Source: Planctomycetota bacterium
Lineage (GTDB): Bacteria > Planctomycetota > UBA8742 > UBA2392
Assembly (NCBI GenBank): GCA_019636195.1
Contig: JAHBYA010000018.1
Location: forward strand, 1 to 64,000
DNA: 64,000 nucleotides
Direction: 5' to 3'
Shown: piece after piece, positions 34,539 through 42,323 of the stretch
Layout of the letters: each line of letters begins with the position of its first letter
How positions within the stretch are numbered: the stretch's first letter is position 1
The notes under the pieces: model-generated
The model's input: only the letters and a program-made list of their open reading frames with translations
What the model was told of the DNA's origin: nothing
The model's database searches: none
Made by a program: the position numbers and the translations under genes

Positions 34539-34915
34539 GCTTGTCCTTTCGAAACGGCTGCCATGGCGGCTGGGCTGCATGAGCTGCCGGGTGCGCAGCA
34601 CCACTTTGCCAGGCCGTGCTCGAGTGACTGGGTCAACTCGGGCGTAAGCAGCTTTTTCAGGGTTGTGCGGAGCAGTTTGATGCGGTCGTCCGAGTCACCG
34701 GCCAGTCGATAATAGGCCCACACCCCTTCACGGCGGTCTTTCACGACGCCCGCGTTCAGCAGATAGCGCAGGTGGCGTGAAGTCTTGCTCTGGGTGGCGC
34801 CGATCACGTGCTCGAGATCGCAGACACACAGTTCGCCGTGCAGCAGGAGCAGTGCAACGATCTTGAGTCGTGTTTCGTCGCCCAGCGCCTTGAAGATGTC
34901 GGCCAGTTCGTCCAT
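34535..34915 (-). CDS. arsR: ArsR-family arsenic-responsive repressor
   Basis: The 126-residue winged helix protein has the classic arsenite site ELCVCDL (Cys30 and Cys32) at the start of the DNA-binding helix, and helix-turn-helix QSKTSRHLRYL. A Cys-rich tail (WCCAPGSSC, 106-107 and 113) could supply a third ligand or hand over metalloid. It starts the four-gene ars operon and a palindromic operator lies 10 bp upstream, so it controls its own transcription and is released by arsenite. Confidence 0.92.
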   Translation of the reverse strand: MDELADIFKALGDETRLKIVALLLLHGELCVCDLEHVIGATQSKTSRHLRYLLNAGVVKDRREGVWAYYRLAGDSDDRIKLLRTTLKKLLTPELTQSLEHGLAKWCCAPGSSCSPAAMAAVSKGQA

Positions 34916-34924
34916 GGCACCCTT

Positions 34925-34944
34925 ATAACCGCATATCCGGTTAT
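34925..34944 (-). promoter_or_regulatory. ArsR operator
   Basis: A perfect 7-bp inverted repeat, ATAACCG and CGGTTAT, with a 6-bp spacer ends 10 bp before the arsR start. Position and symmetry fit an autoregulatory ArsR site overlapping the promoter. Confidence 0.75.
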
Positions 34945-34962
34945 CTGCATTTCCAAAATCTG

Positions 34963-34993
34963 AAAAAAGAGCGGGCGTCCAACACGCCCGCTC
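34963..34993 (-). terminator. Strong intrinsic terminator after the transketolase gene
   Basis: A perfect 10-bp stem (34969-34978 with 34984-34993) with a 5-base loop is followed on the minus strand by six T. It lies 13 bp past the transketolase stop and insulates the ars operon. Confidence 0.92.
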
Positions 34994-35006
34994 TGCACTC
35001 GCTGCG

Positions 35007-35864
35007 CTACGCGCCCAGGTCTTTCAGGGCTTGCATCGCCTGGTCTTTGCCGGGCGTCTTGCCGTGCCACTTGTAGCCGTCGGCTTCCATGAACTTCACG
35101 CCCTTGCCCATGATCGTGTTGGCGATAATCACCTGCGGCTTGCCTTTGACCTGCCCAGCCGCATTCAACGCGGTAAAAATCTGCCCATAGTCGTGGCCGT
35201 CAATCACCTGCGTGTGGAAGCCGAAGGCCCTGAACTTGTCAGCCAGCGGCTCAAGGCTCATTACATCCTCGGTCTTGCCGTCGATCTGCGCGTCGTTGCG
35301 GTCCACGATGACCGTAAGATTGTCCGCCTTGTGGTGCGCCGCCGCCATGAAGCCTTCCCACGGCAGGCCTTCCTGCAACTCGCCGTCGCCGCACAGGGCG
35401 TACACGCGGCTGTCCCGGCCCGAAAGCCGCTCGGCCAGCGCCATCCCCAGCGCCCCGCATACGCCGTGGCCGAGGCTGCCGGTTGAAAGCTCCACACCCG
35501 GCGTCTTCTGCATCGCGGGGTGACCTTGCAGGTGGCTGTCGAGTTTGCGCAGCGTCTTGTACCACTCGCGCGGAAAGTATCCGCGGGTGCCCAGCACGGA
35601 ATACAGAATCGGGCAGATGTGCCCGTTGCTCAGCACAACCCGGTCGCGGTCGGGCCAGAGCGGGTTTTGCGGGTCGTGGCGCACAAAGCCGCCGAAGTAC
35701 AGGCACGCAAAAATGTCCGCCATGCCAAGGCTGCCGCCGGGGTGGCCACTGCCGGCTGGCCAGAGCATCTCGATGACGTCAATGCGGAGTTTGCGTGCGG
35801 TCTCACGGAGTTCGGATTCAAGCTCAGGGGTCAGTGCCGGCATGGTGCGCTCTTGGACCTGCAT
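35007..35864 (-). CDS. Transketolase N-terminal subunit
   Basis: The 285-residue protein is the thiamine-diphosphate half of a split transketolase: GHPGGSLGMADI, SNGHICPILYSVL, GSLGHGVCGALG and the metal/TPP motif GDGELQEG followed by IVDRND. Split transketolases need a separate C-terminal subunit; that gene is not in the window. It moves two-carbon units in the pentose phosphate pathway or acts on another ketose. The ATG at 35864 has AAGG upstream; 35843 is an alternative. A strong terminator follows. Confidence 0.9.
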   Translation of the reverse strand: MQVQERTMPALTPELESELRETARKLRIDVIEMLWPAGSGHPGGSLGMADIFACLYFGGFVRHDPQNPLWPDRDRVVLSNGHICPILYSVLGTRGYFPREWYKTLRKLDSHLQGHPAMQKTPGVELSTGSLGHGVCGALGMALAERLSGRDSRVYALCGDGELQEGLPWEGFMAAAHHKADNLTVIVDRNDAQIDGKTEDVMSLEPLADKFRAFGFHTQVIDGHDYGQIFTALNAAGQVKGKPQVIIANTIMGKGVKFMEADGYKWHGKTPGKDQAMQALKDLGA

Positions 35865-35884
35865 GGTACGCCTTTGTGGTAGGC

Positions 35885-35902
35885 GCGGACGTTTCCGTCC
35901 GC
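35885..35902. repeat. Inverted repeat in the transketolase/argB gap
   Basis: A perfect 7-bp palindrome, GCGGACG/CGTCCGC with a TTTC loop, lies in the 105-bp gap between divergent genes. It may be an operator or part of the leader of the transketolase gene. A TATAGT box lies at 35914-35919 towards argB. Confidence 0.4.
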
Positions 35903-35969
35903 ACGCACGAAAGTATAGTGCGCCCCTTTCCGCAAGGGCCCGTTGTGGGGCGATTGGGGATAGCTGTCA

Positions 35970-36884
35970 ATGGATGACGTAAGCGTACTCTTGCAGGCGC
36001 TGCCCTATCTGCGGCGCTACCGCGACAAGGTGTTCGTGGTCAAGGTCGGCGGCGAGATTGCCAAGACGCCCGACGCGCTTGACCTGTTTGCCAAAGACGT
36101 GTCGATGCTCAACCAGTTGGGCATTCGCATCATCGTCATCCATGGCGGCGGGCCCCAGCTTGATGAAGTCAGCGGCAAGATGGGCGTAAAGCCCGAAAAA
36201 GTCGCCGGCCGCCGCATCACCGACGACGCCACGCTTGAAATGGCAAAGATGGTCTTCGCCGGCAGCATCAACACCGACATCCTGGCCGCAATCCGCAAGC
36301 ACGGCGTGCTGCCCGTGGGTCTAAGCGGCCTTGACGGCGAAGTGCTGACCGCCACACGCCGCCCGCCCAAGGAAATCACCGACCCCGAAACGGGCGAGAA
36401 ATCCACCATCGACTTCAAAAACGTCGGCGACATCCGCGACTGCAACCCCGCACTGCTGCGCACGCTGGTGGAGCACCGCTACATGCCCGTGCTCAGCCCG
36501 CTGGCCTGCGACGAAGAAGGCCACATCCTGAACATCAACGCCGACACCGTGGCCTGCGCCGTGGCCGCCGAGATGCAGGCCGAAAAACTGTTCATGCTCA
36601 CCAACACCAACGGCGTGCTGCGCGACGTGAACGACCCCGCCAGCCGCTACATTTACCTGACCGTCAGCCAGGCCGAGGCACTGATCGAAAAACGCGAGGT
36701 CAAGGCCGGCATGGTGCCCAAGCTGCAAGGGGCCATCACCGCCGTGCGCGGCGGCGTAAAGCGCGCGTACCTGATTAATGGGCTCACGCCGCACTCGCTG
36801 CTGAAAGAAGTTTTCACCCGCAAGGGCGACGGCACCATGATCCTGGACGACAGCGCCGAAAAGGACTACATCGAGCGCGGCTAA
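35970..36884 (+). CDS. argB: Acetylglutamate kinase
   Basis: The 304-residue protein has the amino-acid kinase fold with KVGGEIA (phosphate-binding Lys) near the N-terminus, VIHGGGPQ, a central ILNINADTVACAVAAEM block, LTNTNGV, and EVKAGMVPKLQGAITAVRGG near the end. It phosphorylates N-acetylglutamate, the second step of arginine synthesis. It is the only arg gene in the window. It is slightly longer than the common 260-300 residues through a short insert around the GEKSTIDFKNVG segment. Confidence 0.94.
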   Translation: MDDVSVLLQALPYLRRYRDKVFVVKVGGEIAKTPDALDLFAKDVSMLNQLGIRIIVIHGGGPQLDEVSGKMGVKPEKVAGRRITDDATLEMAKMVFAGSINTDILAAIRKHGVLPVGLSGLDGEVLTATRRPPKEITDPETGEKSTIDFKNVGDIRDCNPALLRTLVEHRYMPVLSPLACDEEGHILNINADTVACAVAAEMQAEKLFMLTNTNGVLRDVNDPASRYIYLTVSQAEALIEKREVKAGMVPKLQGAITAVRGGVKRAYLINGLTPHSLLKEVFTRKGDGTMILDDSAEKDYIERG

Positions 36885-36910
36885 CGGCATTGCGCGCACC
36901 GGCAGCCGGG

Positions 36911-37846
36911 CTAGGTCGGGCTTACCCATTTCGACAGCAGCTTGCCGACCGGGTAGCACGCCAGCGCGGCAAGCCCCCACCACGGCTGATCGGGCGCCAG
37001 CAGCAGGGCAAAACCGGCCATCAGCAGGCACTCGCCGCGAATGCCCGCGCCCACGGTCTTTCCCAGGTTCGGGGGTGTTGGCTCGTTGCGGGCGGCATCC
37101 AGCAGTTTCTGCATCCCCACCAGCAGCCACGCCAGCACCAGCAGCGGCACGAACACGCCCAGCACCGGGCTGTGCGCGCTGCCCGGCTGGGACAGCACAA
37201 ACGCCGGAAACACCAGCACGGCGGCATAAAGCAGCCATGCCACACTGCGCAGGGCGGCCCGCCCGCCGCCCGTGTCTTCAAACAGGCTGACCACCGTCAC
37301 CAGACAGAAGTACAGAAACACGCTGGCTGCGAAAAGTCGCCACGCCTCCTGCTGCACTATCCACGCCAGGTTGCCGAATGCCAGCAGCGGCAGGCTGACG
37401 TGCAGTGCCCGGCACAGCGCGATCACCGCCACGCCGGCGGCCGCGCGGGAAAGGGGCTGGCGCACCCGGTTGCCCTCAATGCGCCCGATCGCCAGCCAGT
37501 TGTACAGGAAAATCAGCACAATCAGCAGCGCCACCCAGCCGGCAACGCCGGCCAGAGCGCCGCCGATCATGGCTGCAACGAAAAGCGCAGCCATGACAAA
37601 CCACGCGCCACGCCATGAGATTTCTCCCGTGACAATCGGGCGCTTCTTGCCCAGTAGCGTGTCCTTGCGCGCGTGCAGCAGATCGTTGCAGGCCATGCCA
37701 CCCAGGTACACGCCGATTGTGGCCAGCAGCAGCCACGGCAGCTTGCCGGCGTGCACCGTGAACCAGCCGCGCGGGGCCATGGCGTATGCCAGCGCCATGC
37801 CGCCCAAGACGTCGGCCAGGGCCGAGGGCAGGGCCGAGATGCGCAC
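36911..37846 (-). CDS. UbiA-family prenyltransferase
   Basis: The 311-residue protein has about eight or nine membrane spans and a first Asp-rich motif NDLLHARKD, which binds the prenyl diphosphate through Mg2+. The block GKKRPIVTGEISWRGAW is typical. The second Asp-rich motif is less clear. UbiA enzymes attach polyprenyl groups to quinone precursors, haem or lipids; acceptor unknown. The start is a GTG at 37846 since no ATG lies between it and the previous stop. It overlaps no neighbour and follows the ATP-grasp gene on the same strand. Confidence 0.8.
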   Translation of the reverse strand: MRISALPSALADVLGGMALAYAMAPRGWFTVHAGKLPWLLLATIGVYLGGMACNDLLHARKDTLLGKKRPIVTGEISWRGAWFVMAALFVAAMIGGALAGVAGWVALLIVLIFLYNWLAIGRIEGNRVRQPLSRAAAGVAVIALCRALHVSLPLLAFGNLAWIVQQEAWRLFAASVFLYFCLVTVVSLFEDTGGGRAALRSVAWLLYAAVLVFPAFVLSQPGSAHSPVLGVFVPLLVLAWLLVGMQKLLDAARNEPTPPNLGKTVGAGIRGECLLMAGFALLLAPDQPWWGLAALACYPVGKLLSKWVSPT

Positions 37847-37866
37847 CAGGCGCGCAATGGCTTCGG

Positions 37867-37894
37867 TTTTGGAATTTGGGTTCTGGATTTTGGA
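37867..37894. repeat. Short-period T/G-rich intergenic repeat
   Basis: Loose tandem variants of TTTTGGAATTTGG and TTCTGGATTTTGG sit between the ATP-grasp and prenyltransferase genes. Their composition is unlike the coding DNA around them. Confidence 0.35.
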
Positions 37895-37939
37895 CTCGTC
37901 CTGTCGGCAGGCCCGTCAGTCAATGCAATCCGGAATCGC

Positions 37940-39397
37940 CTAAACTTTGCGGCCGGTGGTTCTGCGCCTGCGCGGCCGCGCGGCTTCAATCGGGCCTGTC
38001 TTGCTGCGGCCGCCCAGCTCAAGGACCGGCACTACGCCGCCGCCACGGCGCACGTTGACGACCGGGTCGTCGCTGACACGCCCGATGCACCCGGCGTACT
38101 CGCCCCTGATCGCGAACGCACCCAGCGTCAGGTACTTCTTCTGCTCAACGACATCCGTGCCCTCAGTCAGCAGCGTGGTGTGCTCGCAGGCGGGCACATA
38201 CTCCTGGACAACCCCCTGGTTGTTCACGGCTTCGTCAAGCCGCTTCAGCCACTCCTGCTTGTCACAGAAAGGCCCCATCACCACGTCTTCGCCGCCGTGG
38301 CCGCCGCCCGGCTTGAGCACGAACTTGTCAGGCCGCGAAGCTACAAATGGCAGCAGGTCAATGTCCCGCCCCAGGTAGTCGGTCGTGCGTTCCTGCAACA
38401 TGCGCGTCCAGGGCATCAGACGCAGCTTGGACTGGTTTTCGGCGGCTGTGAAAAAGCGGTCAAAGGCGCTGCTGGTAAGAATTTCCAGCACGTTCTTGTT
38501 GCCGGCAAGGCGCGAGCGCAGCGGATTGACGCACACGACTTCGCCGTGGCGCAGCGCGCGCAAAAAGGGCGCAACCAGCACGCGCCGCCGCGCAAGCTCG
38601 GGCACCAGCGCGCGGCGCATCACAAGGTGGTAGCGCGTTTCGCCGTGGTACAAGCCGCGATCATCAGGCTTGAACTCAAAACCGCGCGGGTCAAGGCACT
38701 TGGCGTGATAGCCGCGATCTTCAAAGCACTTGGCCAGCAGTTCCTGCTCGGGCAGCGTGCTGGTGCCGTCAAAGTCAACAATCGCGATGTTGGGCTTTTC
38801 CTCGGTCGCCTTGGCGTGCTCGTTGTAGGCCGCCAGCAGCGCATCGGCATACAGGTCGGGTGTCGGCGAGCTGGGAAACAGCGTGTGCATGCCGGCTTCG
38901 CGCGCGACTTCCTGCTGCTGGAACGTCGTGTCCAGGATGTTGCTGAATACCGCACCCGCCGGCGAATCGACATTGAACTCAAGAAAGCGCGGCCCGCCGC
39001 CGGTCATAATGAAGTCATAGCGCGCGAACTCGATGGCAAGCCGCGACGGCGCGTCGTTCAGGGCAAGCTCTTCAATGTTGGGGCTTACCCCCACCTGCTC
39101 CATGAATGCCACGCTGTTCAGCGCCAGCGCCACCACCTGCTCCAGCAGGCTGCTGATCACGCGCACGTCGCGGGTAAGCTCGCGTACTTCGTTGCTGTTC
39201 AGCAGGCACGGCGCCTGGATCGCGCGCAGGGTTTTGCCGTCCATGCGGAAACCACGCTCACGCAGTGTGGACGTAAGGTGCGCGTCAGATTCACGCGCTC
39301 GCACCGGCGACTTTCGCAATGCGGCACGAAAGTCTTTCAGCATGTCGGCTGCGACGTCAATCTTGCGCGTCGGCTTGGCTGAGCCATCACTGAGCAT
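37940..39397 (-). CDS. ATP-grasp-like protein (circularly permuted / glutathionylspermidine synthase-like)
   Basis: The 485-residue cytoplasmic protein has FIMTGGGPRFLEFNVDSPAGA, then VLKPGGGHGGEDVVMG (ATP-binding Lys and Gly loop) and VQEYVPA. These recall the circularly permuted ATP-grasp and glutathionylspermidine-synthase-like families, which form amide bonds using ATP. Substrate unknown. It ends in a basic tail (RPRRRRTTGRKV). It lies upstream of the UbiA-type gene by 93 bp on the same strand. Confidence 0.7.
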   Translation of the reverse strand: MLSDGSAKPTRKIDVAADMLKDFRAALRKSPVRARESDAHLTSTLRERGFRMDGKTLRAIQAPCLLNSNEVRELTRDVRVISSLLEQVVALALNSVAFMEQVGVSPNIEELALNDAPSRLAIEFARYDFIMTGGGPRFLEFNVDSPAGAVFSNILDTTFQQQEVAREAGMHTLFPSSPTPDLYADALLAAYNEHAKATEEKPNIAIVDFDGTSTLPEQELLAKCFEDRGYHAKCLDPRGFEFKPDDRGLYHGETRYHLVMRRALVPELARRRVLVAPFLRALRHGEVVCVNPLRSRLAGNKNVLEILTSSAFDRFFTAAENQSKLRLMPWTRMLQERTTDYLGRDIDLLPFVASRPDKFVLKPGGGHGGEDVVMGPFCDKQEWLKRLDEAVNNQGVVQEYVPACEHTTLLTEGTDVVEQKKYLTLGAFAIRGEYAGCIGRVSDDPVVNVRRGGGVVPVLELGGRSKTGPIEAARPRRRRTTGRKV

Positions 39398-39477
39398 GAA
39401 ATGACTTTACGCCCGGGATTTCCGTCGGCAAGTTGTGCCTGCGGTCGTTTCAATAAGTACCACCAGTTGAGGCCCAT

Positions 39478-41124
39478 ATGCGCATGATGTTTCCCGTTGC
39501 CGTGGCGTTGCTGTTTGGGGCGCTCACGGTCAGCCCCACCGCCGCCCAACCCGCTTTCAAGGATGGCGGCAACACCTGGGCGCAAAGCAAGGTCGGCGAC
39601 TACGTTCAGTACCAGCTGGCCGCGGGCCTGACCGTCACCTACGAAGTCATGGCCATCGCCGAAGACGGCACCCTTACCATTGAAATCGCCAACTTCAGCG
39701 CCGAAGGCACCGAGCTGTCCCGCCGCCAGATCCAGCGCACCCCCGACAAGGCGCCGGTGCAGGCCAAACCGCCCGCCGCCGGCATGCCGGCCAAGTGGAC
39801 AACCGCCGAGTACGAAATGGCGGAACTCAAGTTGCCGTGCGATGTCGTTTCGTTTGCAGGGGCGGAAGCCAATGGCGAGACGTGGTTCAGCACGCAAGTG
39901 CCATGCGGCGGCGTGGTGAAGTCCGCCACGGACGGGCAGGACACCGTGTGGCTGGTGGGCTTCACGCGCGATGGCGTTTCGCACGCCCTGAAGTCCATTG
40001 AGCCCGAACCGGAACCTGAGCCGGAGCCCGCACCGGAACCCGCGGGCATTGAAGGCTACGGCGACCCGATCGCGCAGCAGATCCCCGCCAGGGTGCGCAA
40101 GCAGATGCAGGACCAGGGCACGGCGATCACCCGCCTGCGCCTGTACTTCCAGGACGAGAAAGGCAAGGACGACGGCGTGTCCCTTGAGTTTGAGGGTATG
40201 TACACCGAAGTGCCCGTGATTTACGCGGCCTTTGATCCAGACCGCAGCGACAAGTCACTGACCTACAAGCAATGGAGCGACCGCAACGGCCACTTCGTTG
40301 ACCTCGGCTTTGACGTCAAGACCCGCCCGGCGCAGCTCGCCAACATGCAGGTTAAAATCGAGCACAGCCACCTTCAGGGCGACCTCGAGACTGCGCTTGC
40401 GACCTACCCCGTTTCGGCACCCGAGCCGGGTGACCGATGGGAGACCTGCCGCCTGCGCGGCGCCCGCCCCGGCATCAACCGCTATACGCTGCTGGTGATA
40501 TACACCGACAGCAAGGGCCAGCGCACCGAGCAGCGCGGCTTCAGCCACTGGGTACTCGTGGCGGCGCCGCCGATGTTCCAGTTCCGGATGAGCGCGCAGG
40601 CGCATGCCACGCGCCGCACAGCCAAGGGCATCACGCTGCTGGATGCCGAGGTGTCGCTGCAGGCCGTATTCAACCTGCACGGCGGCCTTGACCCGCGTGA
40701 GTGCACACTGCGCATGAGCCGGCGCGGCAGCCGCAATGCCGACCTTTCGCGCCTGCCCGCCGACGTGCGCCGCGCCGCGGCGCGCGACGCCGCCCCCACA
40801 GGCTGGCAGGAACTGGGGCGCTGCGCGCTGGGCGACACGGTGGGCGGCGTTCTGGTCTCCGAGATGGATGGCGGCACCGTGCTTGTGCGCTTTACACACA
40901 GCTTTGCGGCCTCAAGCAATGTGCTGCCCGTAAGCGACGAGTGGGAGTATCGCTTTGAACTGATGCAGCGGGCCAACCCCAAGCCCCTGGCTGTGTGGAG
41001 CGCACATGTGTCGCTGCGCATCAGCAAGCCCGAAGATATCGCAGCGGCACGCATGAAAGTCGATGCCACCGGCCTTGAGCAACCGCTGAGCGTGCCCTTT
41101 GAACAGTCGGGCGATCGTGGTTGA
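39478..41124 (+). CDS. Exported protein with Pro-Glu linker, unknown function
   Basis: The 548-residue protein has a signal peptide (1-24, ending TAAQ), a compact N-terminal beta domain (about 30-175), a PEPEPEPEP-rich linker (about 178-192) and a larger beta-rich domain to the end. No catalytic residues stand out. The linker probably separates two surface or periplasmic domains. GAGG precedes the ATG. It is divergent from the ATP-grasp gene. The basic-protein gene follows 41 bp later. Confidence 0.72.
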   Translation: MRMMFPVAVALLFGALTVSPTAAQPAFKDGGNTWAQSKVGDYVQYQLAAGLTVTYEVMAIAEDGTLTIEIANFSAEGTELSRRQIQRTPDKAPVQAKPPAAGMPAKWTTAEYEMAELKLPCDVVSFAGAEANGETWFSTQVPCGGVVKSATDGQDTVWLVGFTRDGVSHALKSIEPEPEPEPEPAPEPAGIEGYGDPIAQQIPARVRKQMQDQGTAITRLRLYFQDEKGKDDGVSLEFEGMYTEVPVIYAAFDPDRSDKSLTYKQWSDRNGHFVDLGFDVKTRPAQLANMQVKIEHSHLQGDLETALATYPVSAPEPGDRWETCRLRGARPGINRYTLLVIYTDSKGQRTEQRGFSHWVLVAAPPMFQFRMSAQAHATRRTAKGITLLDAEVSLQAVFNLHGGLDPRECTLRMSRRGSRNADLSRLPADVRRAAARDAAPTGWQELGRCALGDTVGGVLVSEMDGGTVLVRFTHSFAASSNVLPVSDEWEYRFELMQRANPKPLAVWSAHVSLRISKPEDIAAARMKVDATGLEQPLSVPFEQSGDRG

Positions 41125-41165
41125 CGGCAACGCGGGCACAAGGCATTTCTTGGGCAGGAGAAACC

Positions 41166-41711
41166 ATGCCTATCAACATGACCAGCGCCCGCAAGCTTTG
41201 CACCAAAGCAGAGCTCGAACTTGTCCAGGCCACGGCCCCGGCAGCCTTGAAAAGACTCGATGCCGCCGGCCGCAAGTTGCACGCCGCCCGCGCCCGCAAA
41301 TTGCTCACCAAGTGGCGCAGCCTGCTGCGCAAGCAACAGCGCACCTCGGCGGCGGGCAAGAACACGCTGGCAAAGATCAAGCTCTTTGAAGAGGTGGTCA
41401 AACGCTTCGACGCCAAGCCGACGCCCAAGGTCAAGGTCAGCAGCGTGGCCGACATTCGCAGCGGTTTGCCCAAGGGGGTCAAGCGCCCCAAGGCCGCCAA
41501 ACCGGCACGCAAATCCGCCGCCAAGGGCAGCCCAAAGGTTTCCAGTTCCGAGAGTTCCAAGGTCCAGCCTAGCCAGCGCGAAAAGGGCGACGACAACCCG
41601 GCCCACTACAACAAGATTGTCGGCGTTCAGCGCCCGCTGAGCCATGTGGCAGCGCGCAACCGGCGCAGCCAGGCGCGGCGCGACGCAAAGCATTTCCGCA
41701 GCCAAGGTTAG
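41166..41711 (+). CDS. Lys/Arg-rich basic protein, possible nucleic-acid binder
   Basis: The 181-residue protein is strongly basic, with helical Lys/Arg/Ala runs (AAGRKLHAARARKLL, GVKRPKAAKPARKSAAKG) and a C-terminal ARNRRSQARRDAKHFRSQG. It looks like a histone-H1-like or RNA-binding protein; the fold of residues 8-90 may be a helical domain. GGAG lies five bases before ATG 41166. It converges with the ferredoxin gene, overlapping its end by four bases. Confidence 0.65.
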   Translation: MPINMTSARKLCTKAELELVQATAPAALKRLDAAGRKLHAARARKLLTKWRSLLRKQQRTSAAGKNTLAKIKLFEEVVKRFDAKPTPKVKVSSVADIRSGLPKGVKRPKAAKPARKSAAKGSPKVSSSESSKVQPSQREKGDDNPAHYNKIVGVQRPLSHVAARNRRSQARRDAKHFRSQG

Positions 41712-42001
41712 GGCTCGGGCACAATCCGGATCACCACGTCGCCGGTGGGCACGCACTGGCACGCCAGCCTGACGTTGGGCCCCTGTCGCTTGATGCGGCT
41801 GAGCACGAACTGCTCGCAGTCGGTCTTGGGGTTCAGGTTTTCCATACCCTCCAGCACCTCGATGTTGCAGGTGCCGCACGAGCAATTGCCGCCGCAGACA
41901 CTGGTGATGGTGACCCGGTTATCGAACAGGCAGAACAGGATGGGGTCGCCGGGGGTGGCGAATATGTCCGCGTCCTTATCGACAACGACGATCCTTGCCA
42001 T
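41708..42001 (-). CDS. [2Fe-2S] ferredoxin
   Basis: The 97-residue protein has the cluster-binding pattern of adrenodoxin/ISC-type ferredoxins, CGGNCSCGTC (C-x5-C-x2-C), with the fourth ligand in RLACQ near the end. It carries single electrons at low potential, but partner enzymes are not evident nearby. There is no signal peptide, so it is cytoplasmic. Confidence 0.92.
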   Translation of the reverse strand: MARIVVVDKDADIFATPGDPILFCLFDNRVTITSVCGGNCSCGTCNIEVLEGMENLNPKTDCEQFVLSRIKRQGPNVRLACQCVPTGDVVIRIVPEP

Positions 42002-42323
42002 GGGCTGGATTCTAGCGGCATGCCCAACTGTGCCTAGTTGAAGGGGATCGGCGCTCGGGCGCCCGCTGCTTTGCCGATCGGCAACACCAGGCCCCAGCCG
42101 GATTGCACGGGTGCATGCCGAAACGGGAATTCAAGTGCGTATGCTTCACATTTGCTAAACTCTGCACTGTGGGCAGGGGGCTCGGGATTGGTGAATCTCT
42201 GCCTGTCAGGTTCCGGAATATACCTCCGGAAGTTGTAGGGAACTGCGTAACACAAATTCGCGTTTCCTTACGTCCTGTTTTCTCAACTGGTGTGGTCGGG
42301 CCTTGCGCCCCTGGGAAATCACC
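42002..42323. other. 322-bp intergenic region
   Basis: No convincing gene is present; short frames on both strands have no domain or start signal. It holds the inverted repeat at 42211-42231 and probably divergent promoters for the ferredoxin and the PDZ protein gene. Confidence 0.6.
42211..42231 (+). promoter_or_regulatory. Inverted repeat upstream of the PDZ protein gene
   Basis: Perfect 7-bp arms TTCCGGA and TCCGGAA flank a 7-bp A/T-rich spacer, 92 bp upstream of ATG 42324. It has the size of a dimeric-regulator site. Confidence 0.5.

Noticed and set aside
42034..42255. Small frames in the 322-bp gap on both strands.
   Set aside because: No signal peptide, domain or ribosome site; they overlap one another on opposite strands and span the inverted repeat.
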